Shown: piece by piece, positions 11,735-20,247 of the stretch
How positions within the stretch are numbered: position 1 is the stretch's first letter
Layout: the number at the start of each line of letters is the position of its first letter
Position numbers and translations under genes: made by a program
DNA from: Brachybacterium sp. Z12
GTDB lineage: Bacteria > Actinomycetota > Actinomycetes > Actinomycetales > Dermabacteraceae
Assembly (NCBI RefSeq): GCF_014400405.1
Contig: NZ_CP060496.1
Coordinates: forward strand, 1,054,001-1,118,000
Direction of reading: 5' to 3'
DNA length: 64,000 nt
Notes under the pieces: generated by a model
Database searches by the model: none
Seen by the model: the letters and a program-made list of their open reading frames with translations, nothing else
What the model was told of the DNA's origin: nothing

Positions 11735-12478
11735 TCAGCCGCGTCGGGAGATGCCGTGCCGGTGCGAGGTGTCGCGGGCCAGCCCCAGCGAGATCTGGGC
11801 CTGCCACAGGCTGAGCCGGTCCAGCACAGCGAAGCCGGCATGCGAACCGGGAACCGTGCGCACCCGGGCGCCGTGCTCCACTGCGGTGAGGATCTCGTCG
11901 AAGCGCTCCGGGCCGGGACCGGGATCCGCCTGCCGTGACGGGGCCTGCGGGCCCAGGGCGCGGCTGAGCACCTCGCGCCGCAGCAGTCGGGGGCTCTGCA
12001 TCCCGGCGAGGGTGGATCTGTCGACGTTGCGCAGTCCGTCGGCGCGGACCTCCTTGACCGAGTCGGTCAGCGCGATCACCGGGACCGCCGCGTCGATGCC
12101 GTCCTCCAGAGCGGAGAGAACCTGCGTGATGACCGACGCCGGGGTGAGGGCGCGCTCCGCATCATGCAGCAGCAGCAGCTCCTCGTCGGTGTGCTCGAGG
12201 ACCGCGCGCAGCGCGGCAGGGCGCCCACCGTCGACCGCGAGCACGGGGAGCCGGGGGCCGAGCGCCTCACGCAGCTGCGGCGCGGCATCGCGACCGGAGA
12301 CGACGAGCGGGGTGGGGAGTCCGGCGCCCTGGAGGGTGCTGAGCAGACGGGTGAGGAGCCGGGAGCCGCCGAGCAGCTCGAGGCAGGGCGTGGCCGTGTC
12401 CCGGCTGATCCCGGGAGCAGCCGGGGCGAGGGCGAGGACGACAGGCCGCACGGCGGCGCTGGACGGGGCTGGGGACAC
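11735..12478 (-). CDS. Degenerate IspD-like protein downstream of carD
   Basis: 247-residue protein in the place usually held by ispD after carD (14 bases after the carD stop; GTG start 12478). It keeps an IspD outline: HDAERAL for [16 protein letters not shown] for the usual DTLKEV, and [15 protein letters not shown] for the usual RSxLxxVQTPQGF. It lacks key residues. The glycine-rich GxGxRxG...K nucleotide motif is replaced by [14 protein letters not shown], and the NxKIT lysine segment by GFAVLDRLS. It may be a pseudo-enzyme or a diverged transferase, with the canonical copy at 10633-11388 doing the IspD reaction. Confidence 0.65.
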   Translation of the reverse strand: MSPAPSSAAVRPVVLALAPAAPGISRDTATPCLELLGGSRLLTRLLSTLQGAGLPTPLVVSGRDAAPQLREALGPRLPVLAVDGGRPAALRAVLEHTDEELLLLHDAERALTPASVITQVLSALEDGIDAAVPVIALTDSVKEVRADGLRNVDRSTLAGMQSPRLLRREVLSRALGPQAPSRQADPGPGPERFDEILTAVEHGARVRTVPGSHAGFAVLDRLSLWQAQISLGLARDTSHRHGISRRG

Positions 12479-12492
12479 GTGCTGGGCGGGCC

Positions 12493-12973
12493 TCAGGAGG
12501 CGAGGACCTCGTCGAGGATGGACTCGGCGTTGGCCTCGTCCGTCTTCTCCGCGAGTGCGAGCTCGGAGACCAGGATCTGGCGAGCTTTGGCCAGCATGCG
12601 CTTCGCCGGCGGAGAGACCGCGATCCTGATCGCGGCGCCACAGATCACGCACCACCTCGGCGACCTTCTTGACGTCGCCGGAGGCCAGCTTCTCCACGTT
12701 CGCCTTGTAGCGGCGGGACCAGTTGGTGGGTTCCTCCGTGTACGGCTGGCGCAACACCTCGAAGACCTCCTCGAGGCCTTCCTTGTCGACGACGTCACGC
12801 ACGCCGACGAGGTCGACGTTCTCTGCGGGGACCTCGATGGTCAGATCACCCTGGGCGACCTTCAGCTTGAGGTAGGTGCGGTCTTCGCCCTTGATGGTGC
12901 GGGTCTTGACCTCTTCGATGAGCGCGGCACCGTGGTGTGGGTAGACGACGGTCTCGCCGACGGCAAAATTCAT
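12493..12973 (-). CDS. carD: CarD transcription regulator (one frameshift)
   Basis: Essential RNA polymerase-binding factor of mycobacteria and relatives that stabilises open promoter complexes, notably at rRNA promoters. The N-terminal Tudor-like RNAP interaction domain is [15 protein letters not shown] through about residue 70. The DNA-binding helical domain includes the conserved Trp in [10 protein letters not shown]. The frame is lost at 12601-12606; restoring two bases gives [16 protein letters not shown] and exactly 160 residues, the family length. The long uninterrupted frame running into the ispD-like gene is an artefact of this indel. A second CarD-family gene is at 27108-27647. Confidence 0.9.
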
Positions 12974-13265
12974 GTGGTGGGTCCCCTTTCCGGCGGTCAG
13001 TCTAGCACCGGGGAGTCGTGATAATGCGTCCGGTCACCCGCTTTCACCTGCTTGCTGACCTGCCAGAGCATCTGTTCTCCGAGGCTGTCGAGAGGTGGTC
13101 CGGGCCCGTCCGTCCGCGAGGCTCCTGGAGACGATGTCGGGTTCTCGCGCATCGACCTGGTCACGCCTCGCGTCGTGGGGGCCGTGGGAGGACCGTGGTG
13201 GGGTAACCTGTCAGGGCTGTCCCCAGAACGTCCCGCCGCTCCGCGGCACCGAAGAGGAGTCCTCC

Positions 13266-13763
13266 GTGCGCCGTCCCCGCCGTCTCGTGCTCTCCGCCGC
13301 CGCCCTGGGCTTGGCGCTCGCGGCCTCCGGCTGCACGTATCTCAGCCCGGTGCAGACGCACGATTTCTACCAGGCCGGTGACGGCACCAACGCCAACATC
13401 GAGCAGGACGGCGCCCTCTTCGCCGGTGTGCGCAACGCCGTGCTCGTCCTCGGCGAGGACGGCACCCCCGTGTTCACCTCGACGGTCGTGAACTACTCCG
13501 ATGAGGAGATCACCGTCGAGATCGAGGGCATCGCCGAGGATGCCTCGATCTTCTCGGCCCAGATCCAGGTGCCCGCCCAGGGCACCGTCCAGATCGGCCC
13601 GGGCGATGATCAGCAGCTGGTCCAGGTCGGTGCGGTCAACGTGGTCCCCGGCACGGTCCTGGATCTCGATGTCAGCGCCGGCGGCGAGACCACCACCATC
13701 TCCCTGCCGACGCTCGAGACCAGCCTCAGCCACTACGAGCTCGAGGAACTGGCCGAGGGCTGA
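13266..13763 (+). CDS. Predicted lipoprotein, unknown function
   Basis: 165-residue exported protein. The start is GTG 13266, preceded by GAGGAG. An Arg-rich n-region and hydrophobic stretch (LVLSAAALGLALA) end in the lipobox ASGC, so the mature protein is predicted to be lipid-anchored on the outer face of the membrane. The remainder is beta-rich and acidic (VLVLGEDGTPVFTSTVVNYSDEEITVEIEG), which resembles small actinobacterial surface lipoproteins with an immunoglobulin-like fold. A TAACCT -10-like hexamer lies at about 13204-13209. No function is recognised. Confidence 0.75.
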   Translation: MRRPRRLVLSAAALGLALAASGCTYLSPVQTHDFYQAGDGTNANIEQDGALFAGVRNAVLVLGEDGTPVFTSTVVNYSDEEITVEIEGIAEDASIFSAQIQVPAQGTVQIGPGDDQQLVQVGAVNVVPGTVLDLDVSAGGETTTISLPTLETSLSHYELEELAEG

Positions 13764-13785
13764 GCCCCGCCGCTCCCGTCAGCAC

Positions 13786-13823
13786 GCAGAACGCCCCGCA
13801 GCCTGAGCTGCGGGGCGTTCTGC
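13786..13823. terminator. Bidirectional terminator, lipoprotein / regX3
   Basis: Perfect 17-bp inverted repeat (13786-13802 with 13807-13823, core ACGCCCCGCAGC) around a CTGA loop, between convergent genes. It serves both strands. Confidence 0.85.
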
Positions 13824-13842
13824 ATGGAGCGCTCGGAGCGGC

Positions 13843-14534
13843 TCAGCTCCCGGATTCGAACTTGTATCCCAGGCCGCGAACGGTGACCAGGTGCACGGGG
13901 TTGCGGGGGTCGTCCTCGATCTTCGCGCGCAGACGCTTGACGTGCACATCGAGTGTCTTGGTGTCGCCCACGTAGTTCGCGCCCCACACCCGGTCGATGA
14001 GCTGACCGCGCGTGAGGACGCGGTCCACGTTGCGCAGCAGCATCTCCAGCAGCTCGAACTCCTTGAGCGGGAGTGCGACCTCGGTGCCGTGGACCTCCAC
14101 CACGTGACGTTCGACGTCCATCATGATGCCCCCGCGGTCAGGGTGCTGTCCTCCTCGGACTCGGCGGCGTCCTGGCCCCGTCGGCGCAGCACGGCCTTGA
14201 TGCGGGCCAGCAGCTCGCGGGAGGAGTAGGGCTTGGTGACGTAGTCGTCGGCCCCCAGCTCGAGGCCCAGCACCTTGTCGAACTCGTCGTCCTTCGCGGT
14301 GAGCATGATGACCGGCACCGTCGAGGTGCGCCGGATCTCCCGGCACACCTCCGTGCCGCTCATGCCGGGGAGCATGAGGTCCAGCAGCACCAGATCGGCC
14401 CCATGGGCGGTGAAGATCCGCAGGCCGTCGGTGCCGGTGTCCGCGACGGCCACCTCGTATCCCTCCTTGCGCAGCGAGTACGAGAGGGGATCCGAGAAGG
14501 ACTCCTCGTCCTCCACGATCAGAATGCGCGTCAT
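13843..14534 (-). CDS. regX3: Response regulator RegX3 (one frameshift)
   Basis: OmpR-family response regulator of the SenX3-RegX3 phosphate-starvation system. The receiver domain has the acidic pair (VEDEE), phospho-acceptor D52 in LVLLDLMLPG, and the conserved Lys in VTKPYSSRELLARI. The C-terminal winged helix (LPLKEFELLEMLL ... VTVRGLGYKFE) binds DNA. The frame breaks at 14129-14133 in a five-C run; one added base joins the linker LTAGG to IMMDVERHVVEV, giving 230 residues. Its ATG lies one base after the senX3 stop. Identification rests on the adjacent kinase and phoU. Confidence 0.88.
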
Positions 14535-14535
14535 G

Positions 14536-15774
14536 TCATTGTCCCTTCCCCGACCCGTGATCGGTCGCGATGGTGAGTGAAGAATGGTGGGGGTCGGCGT
14601 CCTCCGACGAGCGGGCACCGACGGTGATCGTCCCGGTGCTGCCCATCTCCGGCAGCCGGAGCGTGAACGTCGAGCCCTGCGAGGGCATCGACCAGGCGGT
14701 CACCTCGCCACCGTGGTCGCTTGCGATGTGCTTGACGATCGCCAAGCCCAGTCCGGAGCCGCCGGTGGAGCGTGAACGGGCCCGGTCGACCCGGAAGAAC
14801 CGTTCGAAGACCCGCTCGAGGTCCTCCTTGGAGATGCCGATGCCCTGATCCTTGACGGAGATCTCGACCATGCCGCCGTCACGGCGCACGGACACGCCGA
14901 CCCGCGTGCGCGGATCGGAGTACGAGATCGCGTTGGAGATCAGGTTGGACAGCGCCGTGGTGAGCATCGAGGCGGAGCCGAACACCTGCAGACCCTCTGT
15001 ACCGCCGACGCTGACCTCGATCGTCGAGCCGAGGGCGAAGTTCCGGTTCAGGCTCACGGCCTCCTCGACGATCTCGTCGATCTCGACCGGTTCGGCGTCG
15101 GGCAGCGCAGAGCCGCCCTGGACGCGGGAGAGCTCGATGATCTCCTTGACCAGGTGCGACAGGCGCCGAGACTCCGCCTGCATCCGTTCGGCGAAACGGA
15201 GGACAGCATCCGGGTCCTCGGCGGCGTCCTCCATGGTCTCGGCCAGCAGCGTGATCGCGCCGACGGGAGTCTTCAGCTCGTGGGACACATTGGCCACGAA
15301 GTCGCGCCGGGTCTCCTCGACGCGCACCGCCCGGGTGAGGTCGTCGGCCAGCAGCAGCGTCCCGTGCTCTCCGAGCGCTCCGATGCGCACATCGATCACG
15401 GCGTCGGAGTCGCCCTGCGCGGCACGGCGGAGGCCGAGCCGCTCGTCGCGGAAACCGCCGTTGCGGCCCACATCGGCGACCAGCGTCATCAGCTCGCTGC
15501 TCGCCAGGCGCGGGTAGTCGTCGTCGGCGGCGCGCACGATGCCGTACGAATAGGCCAGCGGAGAGGCGCGCAGGACGTCGCCGCTCGCATCGAGCACGAC
15601 ATAGGCGGAGGAGAGTATCGCGAGCACCTCGGCGGCGGCCGCGGGAACGGCCTGGCCCGGCGCCTCCGCGGTCGTGGGTCGACGACGTCGCGGATGGGCG
15701 AGGGCCAGCGTCGCACTGACGCCGATCACCAGACCGATCGCGCCGGCGAGCACGAGGAGCGCAGACAGGGGCAC
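14536..15774 (-). CDS. senX3: Sensor histidine kinase SenX3
   Basis: Membrane histidine kinase for RegX3. An N-terminal membrane segment (LLVLAGAIGLVIGVSATLALA) is followed by a PAS-like sensor region (about residues 45-150). The HisKA domain carries H165 in FVANVSHELKTP. The ATPase domain has the N box NLISNAISYS, G1 DQGIGISKEDLERVFERFFR and G2 GGSGLGLAIVKHIAS. 412 residues, intact. Divergent from phoU, as in mycobacteria, where SenX3 is held in check under phosphate-replete conditions through PhoU and Pst. Confidence 0.88.
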   Translation of the reverse strand: MPLSALLVLAGAIGLVIGVSATLALAHPRRRRPTTAEAPGQAVPAAAAEVLAILSSAYVVLDASGDVLRASPLAYSYGIVRAADDDYPRLASSELMTLVADVGRNGGFRDERLGLRRAAQGDSDAVIDVRIGALGEHGTLLLADDLTRAVRVEETRRDFVANVSHELKTPVGAITLLAETMEDAAEDPDAVLRFAERMQAESRRLSHLVKEIIELSRVQGGSALPDAEPVEIDEIVEEAVSLNRNFALGSTIEVSVGGTEGLQVFGSASMLTTALSNLISNAISYSDPRTRVGVSVRRDGGMVEISVKDQGIGISKEDLERVFERFFRVDRARSRSTGGSGLGLAIVKHIASDHGGEVTAWSMPSQGSTFTLRLPEMGSTGTITVGARSSEDADPHHSSLTIATDHGSGKGQ

Positions 15775-15846
15775 CCGTACAGCCTAGGCCCCAGGCCGCT
15801 CCCGCCTGGCCCTTCCCCACCGCCAGGCCCGACAATGAGGTCAGGA

Positions 15847-15896
15847 GTTCATGCGGACTACGCTTCACGTTCACCGATCGCCGTGATGAGTTCACC
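15847..15896. promoter_or_regulatory. PHO-box-like direct repeats between senX3 and phoU
   Basis: GTTCA(C/T) repeats at 15847, 15869 and 15890, spaced 22 and 21 bases apart, i.e. two helical turns, with a partial CTTCAC copy between the first two. The pattern resembles the 11-bp GTTCACC direct repeats recognised by PhoP/RegX3 in actinobacteria. The position in the divergent promoter region suggests autoregulation by RegX3. Confidence 0.6.
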
Positions 15897-15949
15897 TGGT
15901 ATTGCGACAATCGGTCGCGAAGTTCCCTTCAGACAGAGGAGTAGTAACC

Positions 15950-16630
15950 ATGCGCGAGGCGTACCAGAGCGACCTGCGGCACATCGTCGACGACCTGATC
16001 GACATGTCCGAGCTGGTCGGGACGGCCCTCGAGGACGCGACCCGTGCTCTGCTCGAGGGTGATCTCGCCCTGGCGGAGCGGGTCGTCACCGCCGATCCCC
16101 ACATCGATGCCCGGCAGTTGGAGCTCGATGCGAAGGCCGTCGAGCTGCTTGCGCGGCAGTCCCCGGTGGCCACCGATCTGCGACTGCTGGTCGCCACCCT
16201 GCGCATGAGCTCCTCGCTGGAGCGCATGGGTGACCTGGCCGCGCACGTCGCGCTGACCGCCCGCCGGGCTCATCCGGATCCGGCCGTGCCGGCACAGCAT
16301 CGTGAGCAGATCCAGCGGATGTCCGATCTGGGCCTGATCGCGCTCAAGGGTGCTGGCGAGGTCATCGCGACCCGTGACCTGGCGCTCGGGGCACAGGTGG
16401 AGAAGCGGGATGACGAGCTCGACGCTCTGATGCTGGAGATCTCGCGTCAGATCTCCGCCAGCGACGAGAGCACGTACACCAATGCCGAGGTGATCGACCT
16501 GACGCTGCTGATCAGGTTCTACGAGCGCATCGGCGACCACGCGGTCTCCCTGGTGCGTCGCATCGGCTTCCTGGTGACCGGCGATTCGCTCGACACCCTC
16601 AGCGAGGGCGTGGACGTCCAGGAGTTCTGA
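15950..16630 (+). CDS. phoU: Phosphate signalling protein PhoU
   Basis: 226-residue all-helical cytoplasmic protein with two PhoU repeats. Each carries a metal-binding acidic motif: ERMGDLAAHVA near residue 90 and ERIGDHAVSLVRRIG near 190. It links the Pst phosphate transporter to the histidine kinase and represses the regulon when phosphate is plentiful. I choose ATG 15950 because AGAGGAG lies just upstream; an in-frame start at 15902 has no such site. No pst genes are in the window. Confidence 0.92.
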   Translation: MREAYQSDLRHIVDDLIDMSELVGTALEDATRALLEGDLALAERVVTADPHIDARQLELDAKAVELLARQSPVATDLRLLVATLRMSSSLERMGDLAAHVALTARRAHPDPAVPAQHREQIQRMSDLGLIALKGAGEVIATRDLALGAQVEKRDDELDALMLEISRQISASDESTYTNAEVIDLTLLIRFYERIGDHAVSLVRRIGFLVTGDSLDTLSEGVDVQEF

Positions 16631-16643
16631 GCCCCGCACACAC

Positions 16644-16685
16644 GACGAAGGGCGCCCCGCAGCAGATCGCGGGGCGCCCTTCGTC
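16644..16685. terminator. Terminator after phoU
   Basis: 17-bp arms (16644-16660 and 16669-16685, core GAAGGGCGCCCCGC) with an 8-nt loop between the convergent phoU and DUF4235 genes. Probably works on both strands. Confidence 0.85.
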
Positions 16686-16704
16686 GTCTCGGGGGGGAGA
16701 GAGG

Positions 16705-17070
16705 TCAGCCGCGATTGGGGCGCGGGCGGCGCGAGGTGAGGCGCTCGGCACCGGTCTTCGCACCGCGCTTGGCAGCCACCCGCAGTCCCTGCAGGAGGAC
16801 TCCGGAGACCGTGGCCCACAGCAGGAGCTTCCAGATCGGCTGATCATCCTCCGGGTCCTTGATCGCTTCGATCTCGGCCTTGGACAGACCATCCTTCTTG
16901 GCCTGCTTGCGCTGCTTCGCGACGTCCTTCTTCGCAGACTTCTGGGACTTGACGGTGGGGGCGTCCTCACCGAACAGTGCACCCCAGCCGGCGGCGGCGG
17001 CCTTGTTGCCGGCGGCGGCCGCAACGAGTCCTGCCACGGGGACGACGATGCTCACGATCGGATTGGCCAC
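16705..17070 (-). CDS. DUF4235-like small membrane protein
   Basis: 121 residues with a hydrophobic N-terminal segment (IVSIVVPVAGLVAAAAG), a Lys-rich middle (KKDVAKQRKQAKKDG) and a second hydrophobic segment (LLLWATVSGVLLQGLRVAA), ending in a basic tail. The arrangement matches the actinobacterial DUF4235 family of unknown function. It is a single gene, convergent with phoU. Confidence 0.65.
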   Translation of the reverse strand: MANPIVSIVVPVAGLVAAAAGNKAAAAGWGALFGEDAPTVKSQKSAKKDVAKQRKQAKKDGLSKAEIEAIKDPEDDQPIWKLLLWATVSGVLLQGLRVAAKRGAKTGAERLTSRRPRPNRG

Positions 17071-17127
17071 GGTTTCCTCCAGCGTCGAATGGTCGGGTGC
17101 TGCTGTACGTGCGAGATGCTCAGGAGA

Positions 17128-18180
17128 TCAGAAGGTCCCTGCGTGCTGAGCGTAGTAGGTTCCCATGTCATCCGTGCGCAGAGCCTCTCGCAGAACGTCC
17201 ATGCTCTCCTCATCGGTGGCGACGACGCTCGCACCGCCGCTGGTCGTGGTCGGTCCGGCGTGGGGGACCGAGAGGAAGTGCAGGTCTCCGCTGCGGACCG
17301 ACCGCAGGGACAGGCCCAGCTCGACCATGGAGCTCGCACCCAGCCCGTCATCCGTGGTGAGGAACGGCGAGACCGAGTCGATTGTGTCGGCGAGCTTGCG
17401 AGGATCGCTGAGCGTCTCGGCGCTGATCAGCTTGTCGGCGATGCCCTTGAGCACGGCCTGCTGGTTGCGGTTGCGCTGGAAGTCGCCGTCGGCGAACTGC
17501 TTGCGCTGCCGCACGAAGGTCAGCGCCTGCTCGCCGTCCAGGTTCTGGACGCCTTCGGTGAACTGATGACCGCCCGCCTCGAAGGTGAGCGGGATCTTCA
17601 CGTCGACGCCGCCGCCGAGGGTGTCGACCAGGCCCTCGATGCCGTCGAAGTCGATGAGCGCGACGTGGTCGATGGGGACGCCGACGTAGTCCTCGACCGT
17701 GGCGACTGCCAGGCCCACACCGCCGAAGGCGAGTGCGGCGTTGATGCGGTCCTTGCCGTATCCGGGGATGTCCACGTAGAGGTCACGCGGGAAGGAGGTG
17801 ATGTACACGCTCTGGTTGTCCTCGGAGACGTGCACCAGCATCATCACGTCAGAGCGCTGGCCGCTCACCCCTTCGGAGGCGGCGTCCTCCTCGGAGCGCT
17901 TGTCCGAGCCCAGCAGCAGGAAGTTGCGGCCGGCGCCGTCGATCGCCTCGGGACGGTCTCCGTCGGAGGCCCCTCGGGTGATCTCCACGACGGTGCGCTT
18001 CTCATAGGAGTTCTTGAGGCCGTTGAGGTAGTTGCCGACCACCAGGCCCACGCCGAGCACCAGCACGGCGACGAGCCCGAGGGCGATCAGCGCGGCACGG
18101 CGGCCGCGCCGACGGTCATCGCGGGGGTGGTCGTCGTCCTCCCAGTCGCCGGGCAGGTCGACGTCGTCATGCTGGTTCAT
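17128..18180 (-). CDS. LCP (LytR-CpsA-Psr) family protein
   Basis: 350-residue single-span membrane protein. An acidic/Arg-rich cytoplasmic start precedes one transmembrane helix (ALIALGLVAVLVLGVGLVVG). The extracytoplasmic LCP domain has NFLLLGSDKR, QRSDVMMLVHV, ITSFPRDLYVDIPG, KDRINAALAFGG and RQRKQFADGDFQRNRNQQ, the Arg/Asp residues that bind the polyprenyl pyrophosphate substrate. It has the classical layout, unlike the multi-span LCP gene at 3247-5498, so the two may attach different polymers. Intact. Confidence 0.9.
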   Translation of the reverse strand: MNQHDDVDLPGDWEDDDHPRDDRRRGRRAALIALGLVAVLVLGVGLVVGNYLNGLKNSYEKRTVVEITRGASDGDRPEAIDGAGRNFLLLGSDKRSEEDAASEGVSGQRSDVMMLVHVSEDNQSVYITSFPRDLYVDIPGYGKDRINAALAFGGVGLAVATVEDYVGVPIDHVALIDFDGIEGLVDTLGGGVDVKIPLTFEAGGHQFTEGVQNLDGEQALTFVRQRKQFADGDFQRNRNQQAVLKGIADKLISAETLSDPRKLADTIDSVSPFLTTDDGLGASSMVELGLSLRSVRSGDLHFLSVPHAGPTTTSGGASVVATDEESMDVLREALRTDDMGTYYAQHAGTF

Positions 18181-18214
18181 TCGGTGTCCCTCTCAGACGG
18201 TGCCGCCGGAGCGG

Positions 18215-19125
18215 TCACGGTGTCGGCCGCGTCCCGAGATCCGAGGCGCCGTCCGATGCCGGGGGCCGAGGCACCCGGATGTACGCGAGATCCCATATTA
18301 GGCGTCCCGCGGCACGTCCCTTGTTCTCGAAGCCGGTCTTCACACGACCCTCGAATCGTGGGGCCCAGCCGCTGCTCGGCATGTTCTGCGGGATCGCATC
18401 CGAGGAGGTCCCCTCGGGGGCCGTCCCCTCGGGGTGCAGGAGGGCGAGCTCCGGGCGTGCATCGAGCTGCTGACGCATGTGATGGGCGTACTGCGCCCAG
18501 TCGGTGGCCAGACGGAACGCCGCGCCGTCGGCCAGCAGGGGCAGCACGGCGTCCAGGAACGGAGGATTGATGAGCCGACGCTTGTGGTGGCGCTGCTTGG
18601 GCCAGGGGTCGGCGAAGTACACCCACAGCTGGTCGATCGATCCTTCGGCCAGCATCGCAGGCAGGGCACGCTGCGCATCCAGGGGAGCATGCGGAGGTTC
18701 TCGGGGCTGCCGGACCGCTCGACGCGGCTGAGGGTCTGCGCGAGCCCGGGCAGGTAGACCTCCACGCCCAGGTGATCACGCTCGGGATGGGCGAGGGCGG
18801 CGGCGACGATGTTCTCTCCCGTGCCGCTGCCCACCTCGACCACGAGCTCCGCGCGCCGACCGAACACCTCCACCGGGTCCAGCTGCTCGCCGTCCGCGGG
18901 GAGGGTGTCGCGCTCACCCCGTGGGGGATCGATCACGTAGCGAGGGGAGAGGCGGTCCCAGGCATTCTGGCGGCCCTGGGTGAGGCGTTCCCCGCGCCGG
19001 ACGAAGGAGACCACGTCACGGTGCGTCTTCGCCTCCTCGGCGCTGCTCTCCCCGGCGCCCGAGGCGTCGGCGTCGGCCACCGCGGTGGGCTGCGGATCCG
19101 AGGTCATCGCCGGATCACTGCTCAC
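18215..19125 (-). CDS. trmB: tRNA (guanine-N7-)-methyltransferase (one frameshift)
   Basis: SAM-dependent enzyme that methylates G46 in the tRNA variable loop. The SAM site is LVVEVGSGTGENIVAAAL, followed by HLGVEVY and the family signature WVYFADPWPKQRHHKRR. The frame breaks at 18682-18685 in a four-base run; one added base continues ENLRML into LDAQRALPAMLAEGSIDQLW and yields about 303 residues. The GTG start at 19125 overlaps the Rieske stop by 11 bases; an internal ATG at 19107 is an alternative. Confidence 0.87.
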
Positions 19126-19540
19126 GGCGTACGAGACCGTCCTCGATCACCACGGCGATCTCGGGCAGATGGGTGGTGGCGGGGCCCACCAGCACCTCCC
19201 CGTTCGATGCGTCGAAGCGGGAGCCGTGGCAGGGGCAGTCCAGCTCCGTCTCCTCCTGACGCAGGGCGCAGCCATTGTGGGTGCAGTACCCGGAATAGCC
19301 GGTGAGGTCCTCGCCCTCGCCGCGCACCAGCAGCACGAACGGCTGCTGGCCACCGAAGTTCACCAGCGTGCTGGCGTTCTCGGGCACCTCATCGAGAGAG
19401 ATCGCGCCCTCGTCCGCGCGCAGCGGCGCGGCGGTGCCGAAGCCCTCGTCCTCGGGCGCGCAGGCCGCGAGGCCTCCGACCCCGGCCGCAGCGGCGGGAA
19501 GCAGGAGGGCACGACGACGGGAGAGGCACGGGCGTTCCAT
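19115..19540 (-). CDS. Rieske [2Fe-2S] lipoprotein-like protein
   Basis: Short exported iron-sulfur protein, 141 residues from ATG 19540. The N terminus has SRRRALLLPAAAAG, a possible Tat or Sec signal, ending at LAAC, a possible lipobox. The cluster ligands are in CTHNGC and CPCHGSRFD, near residues 90-95 and 108-111, spaced as in Rieske proteins. It resembles stand-alone actinobacterial QcrA-like domains rather than the bc1 subunit, as no qcr genes are adjacent. The partner oxidoreductase is unknown. Confidence 0.8.
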   Translation of the reverse strand: MERPCLSRRRALLLPAAAAGVGGLAACAPEDEGFGTAAPLRADEGAISLDEVPENASTLVNFGGQQPFVLLVRGEGEDLTGYSGYCTHNGCALRQEETELDCPCHGSRFDASNGEVLVGPATTHLPEIAVVIEDGLVRREQ

Positions 19541-19680
19541 ACCACCAGGATAGCGAGCCCGGCTGGGCGGCGGCACCGCGCGGAGGGCCGATGTGACAGC
19601 GGTGACGGTGCTCAGGTCCGCAGGCCTCAGACTCTGCTTTCTGTGTGTGCTCCTGCCGTTCGTTCCTCACAGCACGTCGC

Positions 19681-20247
19681 TCACACGTCGGCGGCGTCGA
19701 GCTCGCGGGGGTCCCAGGTGAGGATGCCGCCAGCCCGCCAGCCGCGATCCCTCACCGCGTCCAGCGCCTCGCGCTTGCGGGCGGGGGTGAGGCGATCGAG
19801 GTAGAGGGCGCCGTCGAGGTGGTCGACCTCGTGCTGCAGAGCACGGGCGAGCACCCCGCCTTCGTCCTCGACCACGACCTCATCCCCGTCTAGATCGGTG
19901 CCGGTGACGCGGGCCCCGCGGTGCCGGGCGGTGGGGAAGCCCTCGCCGGGCACGGAGAGGCAGCCCTCGATGGTCTCCTCGTCCAGCTCGATCCCGCCGA
20001 AGCGCTCCAGCACGGGATTGATGACCACCCCGCGCCGGACGATGCCTTCCGCGTCGGCACAGGCGTAGATGAACAGGCGCCAGCGCGAGCCGACCTGCGG
20101 TGCGGCGAGGCCGGCACCGTCGGCCGCGTCGTTGGTCTCGAACATGTCGGCCACCAGGGTGCGCAGCTCGGGGGTGACCTCCCGGACGCGACGGGTGCGC
20201 TGGGAGAGGGCGCGGTGGCCGACGATGGTGATCGGGCGGACGGTCAT
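19681..20247 (-). CDS. def: Peptide deformylase
   Basis: Removes the N-formyl group from nascent proteins. All three motifs are present: GLAAPQVG at residues 46-53, EGCLSVPG with the metal ligand C96, and QHEVDHLDG with two His ligands and the catalytic Glu near 139-143. 188 residues from ATG 20247, whose ATGA overlaps the yihY stop; the longer upstream frame is the shifted tail of yihY. Confidence 0.93.
   Translation of the reverse strand: MTVRPITIVGHRALSQRTRRVREVTPELRTLVADMFETNDAADGAGLAAPQVGSRWRLFIYACADAEGIVRRGVVINPVLERFGGIELDEETIEGCLSVPGEGFPTARHRGARVTGTDLDGDEVVVEDEGGVLARALQHEVDHLDGALYLDRLTPARKREALDAVRDRGWRAGGILTWDPRELDAADV

Noticed and set aside
11735-12973. CarD-IspD fusion protein in one frame
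   Set aside because: The frame is continuous only because of an indel in carD. The other frame gives a normal 160-residue CarD with its own stop, and a separate GTG start for the IspD-like gene.
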